Assembly (NCBI GenBank): GCA_002311315.1
Contig: DBZZ01000086.1
Location: 655-15,874 of the forward strand
Direction of reading: 5' to 3'
DNA: 15,220 nt
From: Methylococcaceae bacterium UBA1147
Lineage (GTDB): Bacteria > Pseudomonadota > Gammaproteobacteria > Methylococcales > UBA1147
Within the stretch, counting starts at the first letter, position 1. Every line of letters begins with the position of its first letter. The translations under genes were made by a program, and so were the position numbers. Below, piece after piece: positions 12,669 to 15,220 of this stretch. The notes beneath the pieces were generated by a model. The model was given only the letters and a program-made list of their open reading frames with translations, did not search any database and was not told where the DNA came from.

Positions 12669-14018
12669 TTATTTCAGAGTCACCATTTCCTCGGAATTGG
12701 TTGGGTGGATGGCCACGGTGTTGTCAAAGTCGTCCTTGCTGGCGCCCATTTTGATCGCCACGGCGAAGCCCTGCAGCATCTCGTCGGCACCCTCGCCGAT
12801 GACATGACACCCGAGTATCTTTTCTGAATCACCCACGGTCACGAGTTTCATCACCGATTTTTGTTCCGTTCTGGAAAAGACCTGACTCATGGGCTTGAAG
12901 CGGCTGATGTGGATATTGATCTGGTCGCCGTGTTGTTGTTTTGCCTGCTCCTCGGTGAGCCCAACGGTGCCGATGGGTGGGTGGCTGAAGACAACCGTCG
13001 GAATATTACTGTAATCCAAACGTCGTTCAGCGAAGCCGCCGAAAAGGCGGTCGGCGAGCTTTCGTCCTGCCGCAATCGCTACCGGCGTCAATAGTACCCG
13101 CCCGGTGACATCACCCACGGCGTAGACATGCGGCACGTTGGTCGCCTGCCACTCGTCAGTCCTGACAAAGCCGACTGCATCGGTCAGCACGCCTGCAGCC
13201 TCGGGTTGCAGTCCCTTTGTGTTTGGGGTTCGGCCGACCGCCCACAGAACCTGGTTCAGGTCGGGCAGGTCGGGACCGGTCGTAAACCGAACCGAGAGTT
13301 TTGCCTGGTCATCCTGTGCCAGGGATGTTACCGAGCGGTTCATTTGCAGGTCGATGCCCTGCTCCCGGTAGTGCTCCGCCAGCGATTGAGAAAGGGTTTC
13401 GTCGAAGCCCCTGAGAAGCCGGTTGCCACGGGCGATCAGGGTGACTCCGGTTCCCAGTGCATTGAACACCCCGGCCAGCTCAACGGCAATGTAACCGCTG
13501 CCAATGATCGCAACGTGATCCGGTTGCTGTTCAAGCGAAAAAAAGCCGTCTGAAGTGATTCCCAGTTGGCTGCCCGGGAGGTCGGGTAACGTGGGACGGG
13601 CTCCGGTGGCAATGAGTACGCGGTGGCCATGGAACAGGTCACCGTTGACGCGGATGGTGTGCGGATCGACAAAGGAGGCACAACCGTTCTCGACATCCAC
13701 ACGGTTGCGATCCAGTGTGTTTCCGTAGACCCCGTTCAGGCGGCGGATATAAGCATCCCGGGCCTGCTTGAGGGTTTGCCAGCTGAATCCCCTGGCATGG
13801 ACATCGAAGCCGTAACCGCTGGCCTGCTTGATGGCTTCGCCATGCCGAGCCGCAAACCACATGACTTTTTTTGGAACGCAACCGACGTTGACACAGGTTC
13901 CACCAAGCGGGCCCTGCTCGATCAGTAGGCAATGTGCACCGTAGTTAGCGGCCCGGTTAGCGGTTGCGATACCACCGCTACCGCCACCAATGATGATCAG
14001 ATCGTATTGCCTGGGCAT
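12669..14018 (-). CDS. gor: Glutathione-disulfide reductase
   Basis: This NADPH-dependent flavoenzyme keeps glutathione reduced in the cytoplasm. At 449 residues it matches the family. It shows the FAD dinucleotide fold (IIIGGGSGGIATA, about 8-20), the redox pair Cys42/Cys47 in GGTCVNVGCVPKK, a second dinucleotide fold (AIIGSGYIAVELA), and the Arg-containing loop ARGNRLLRGF expected for NADPH over NADH. The C-terminal dimer domain ends with AIHPTNSEE, whose His is the catalytic base. GCVPKKVMW rather than the GCxNxGC lipoamide-type context, together with the NADPH loop, argues for glutathione reductase over dihydrolipoamide dehydrogenase. The ATG at 14018 is a clean start. cmoB follows on the same strand. 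Confidence 0.95.
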   Translation of the reverse strand: MPRQYDLIIIGGGSGGIATANRAANYGAHCLLIEQGPLGGTCVNVGCVPKKVMWFAARHGEAIKQASGYGFDVHARGFSWQTLKQARDAYIRRLNGVYGNTLDRNRVDVENGCASFVDPHTIRVNGDLFHGHRVLIATGARPTLPDLPGSQLGITSDGFFSLEQQPDHVAIIGSGYIAVELAGVFNALGTGVTLIARGNRLLRGFDETLSQSLAEHYREQGIDLQMNRSVTSLAQDDQAKLSVRFTTGPDLPDLNQVLWAVGRTPNTKGLQPEAAGVLTDAVGFVRTDEWQATNVPHVYAVGDVTGRVLLTPVAIAAGRKLADRLFGGFAERRLDYSNIPTVVFSHPPIGTVGLTEEQAKQQHGDQINIHISRFKPMSQVFSRTEQKSVMKLVTVGDSEKILGCHVIGEGADEMLQGFAVAIKMGASKDDFDNTVAIHPTNSEEMVTLK

Positions 14019-14344
14019 CCGGTGAAGCTTATGCCGTTGGCTGTTCAGCCTTCACTCGTTCCGGGGGCTGACCGCGAAGGCAGAAGACCGGGAATCGTTG
14101 AAGGATCATTGAGGAGAAAAGGCGATACGGTCTTTCGACCGGGATACCGTGATGCATGACATGTTTTTGAACCCGGTTCGGCGCAGCAATCGCAGGGCTA
14201 TTAGCCGGGTGGTTTTGCTGATGGCTGTATCGTGCCGGAAGCAAACTGTCTTTGTCCAGAGGAAAGTCGTAAGTGAGCGGCACAATCCGTCGCCTTGTTC
14301 GGTGGATTTTGCTGACCAGGTGAAGCCAATGGGCTGCAATCGCG
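14019..14344. other. Intergenic region between the Slt-like lipoprotein gene and gor
   Basis: These 326 bases separate two minus-strand genes and presumably hold the gor promoter, but I could not pick a convincing -35/-10 pair. A small hairpin (CGGTC-TTTC-GACCG) occurs near 14129-14142. A minus-strand frame of 84 codons (14283 to 14029, GTG start) ends 10 bases before gor, but it has no clear ribosome binding site and resembles no family I recognise. Confidence 0.4.
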
Positions 14345-14959
14345 TCAAAACCAGCGGTCGACCTGGTCGTCCAGGTCCTGCTGACAGGCCTTCAACTGGC
14401 CGCCGTACTGTTCGCTTCGGCGCCGGACCTTTGCCGCGACTTTTTCCAGCCAGGCCTTTTTCTGGTAGGTTTTCCTGGCGTAACCGCCTCTGCCTTCGTG
14501 GTAGGCCAGGTATTGTCCGTAGGCATCCCACTTGGAAACATTGAGCGCCCGGTGGGTGCCGCTGGAATACCAGCCGATGAAGTCAATCGAGTCAGCGAAA
14601 TCTTCCCGGTCTGCCCCTGAATTTCCGCTCCCGCGGATGTAATCGTCCCAGGTTTCGTCCTTGGCCTGCGCGTAGCCGTAGGCTGAAGAGTTGCGTGGCA
14701 ACGGAATAATGCCTAAGAACCACGGGCGTTGGGGCTGGGCATCGGAAACGAAGTGTGATTCCTGTTGCATGATCGCCATCATCAGGTGGATCGGCGTGCC
14801 CCATTCATCGCGGGCATCCCTTGCAGCCTCATACCAATCCGTATTGCCCCGGAAAATGACGCACAGGTCAGTCGTGCTGGCGGGGCGGTAGGTTGCGCAG
14901 GCCGCAAGTCCGGTGAGGCAAATGGCCACGCAAATGACTTTGAGGATGCGGGTGGGCAT
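14345..14959 (-). CDS. Lipoprotein with Slt-type lytic transglycosylase-like domain
   Basis: This is a predicted outer-membrane lipoprotein of 204 residues. The signal peptide ends in the lipobox LAAC with Cys21. Ala follows the Cys, so no inner-membrane retention signal is present. The globular part resembles an Slt-type lysozyme-like fold: LMMAIMQQESHF with candidate catalytic Glu67, then SSAYGYAQAKDETWDDY (about 91-107), then IDFIGWYSS and YLAYHEGRGGYARKTYQKKAWL toward the end. It would cleave or bind peptidoglycan in the periplasm. The C-terminal part is Lys/Arg/Gln-rich and probably helical. The ATG at 14959 is the only reasonable start. A TATAAT box on the minus strand at 15072-15077 may be its promoter, about 110 bases upstream. 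Which lytic transglycosylase subfamily it belongs to is not clear. Confidence 0.85.
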   Translation of the reverse strand: MPTRILKVICVAICLTGLAACATYRPASTTDLCVIFRGNTDWYEAARDARDEWGTPIHLMMAIMQQESHFVSDAQPQRPWFLGIIPLPRNSSAYGYAQAKDETWDDYIRGSGNSGADREDFADSIDFIGWYSSGTHRALNVSKWDAYGQYLAYHEGRGGYARKTYQKKAWLEKVAAKVRRRSEQYGGQLKACQQDLDDQVDRWF

Positions 14960-15071
14960 GTTTTCAGAAACGGTTTGTTTGCGCGGTCGGTGTTTGCATG
15001 GAAGTCTGGGAGAGGGGTCATGGAATTGCTGCTACCCGTCCATCATTCCGGATTCACGGCAGCGTATCTAT

Positions 15072-15077
15072 ATTATA
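15072..15077 (-). promoter_or_regulatory. TATAAT -10 box, possible promoter of the Slt-like lipoprotein gene
   Basis: A perfect TATAAT occurs on the minus strand in an AT-rich patch within otherwise GC-rich DNA, about 110 bases before the ATG at 14959. No matching -35 box is evident at 17 bases. The rest of 14960-15220 holds no gene I can support, but it does carry a dyad, GTCAAC-ACC-GTTGAC, at 15170-15184. Confidence 0.35.
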
Positions 15078-15220
15078 AGGTCACAGTTCCGGTTTTCCAG
15101 GGTTTCTGCTTGTCGCCGGATGTTCGCTGAGGCTGCCGGGTCCGAAGGGGCGGGTCAATGCCGGGCTAGGTCAACACCGTTGACATGGGTTTAAGGAAGA
15201 CGCTCAGAAAGCGTTGGTTC

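Noticed and set aside
14029..14283. 84-codon minus-strand frame ending 10 bases before gor
   Set aside because: It has a GTG start without a clear ribosome binding site, a composition unlike a folded protein, and no family resemblance. It more likely lies in the gor leader.

Overview
The window looks like chromosomal DNA from a gammaproteobacterium of moderately high GC content. The orders dnaX-ybaB-recR and rsgA/orn (divergent), together with CmoB, oligoribonuclease, TolC, an SseA-type sulfurtransferase and glutathione reductase, are typical of that class. I cannot place it at genus level from the sequence. Almost every gene is recognisable. Gene starts are often non-ATG (GTG or TTG with good ribosome binding sites).

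Layout: (1) Positions 1-2646, plus strand: the 3' part of dnaX (DNA polymerase III tau/gamma), ybaB/ebfC, recR, and a HinT-like HIT-family nucleotide hydrolase. The first three are a conserved replication and recombination-repair cluster. (2) Positions 2677-4929, minus strand: rsgA (30S subunit biogenesis GTPase) downstream of an M48 (Ste24-like) membrane metalloprotease. (3) Positions 5012-8182, plus strand: orn, a secreted SYLF/YSC84-type protein, a strong intrinsic terminator, and a TolC-family outer-membrane channel. (4) Positions 8265-9161, minus strand: an SseA-type 3-mercaptopyruvate sulfurtransferase, convergent with tolC. (5) Positions 9311-11364, plus strand: a small FmdB-like protein, an overlapping orphan periplasmic solute-binding protein, and, after a 279-base intergenic region rich in dyads, a DUF6629-type membrane protein. 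(6) Positions 11598-14959, minus strand: a Slt-like lipoprotein, glutathione reductase and cmoB, in that transcriptional order. The last 261 bases contain no gene I can support.

Functionally this is housekeeping: DNA replication and repair (dnaX, recR, ybaB), RNA turnover and translation (orn, rsgA, cmoB), redox and sulfur handling (gor, sseA), and envelope (M48 protease, SYLF protein, TolC, Slt-like lipoprotein). No defence system, prophage, insertion sequence, CRISPR array, tRNA or rRNA is visible.

The less ordinary points are these. rsgA has no conventional start codon although its homology clearly extends upstream. The 10402-10622 intergenic region holds a set of TGAC...GTCA dyads, one lying on a perfect TATAAT box ahead of the DUF6629 gene. 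A 19/18-base motif is shared by the leaders of tolC and the DUF6629 gene. A 62-codon frame fills the dnaX-ybaB gap with ATGA overlaps at both ends. I see no convincing wholly new system.
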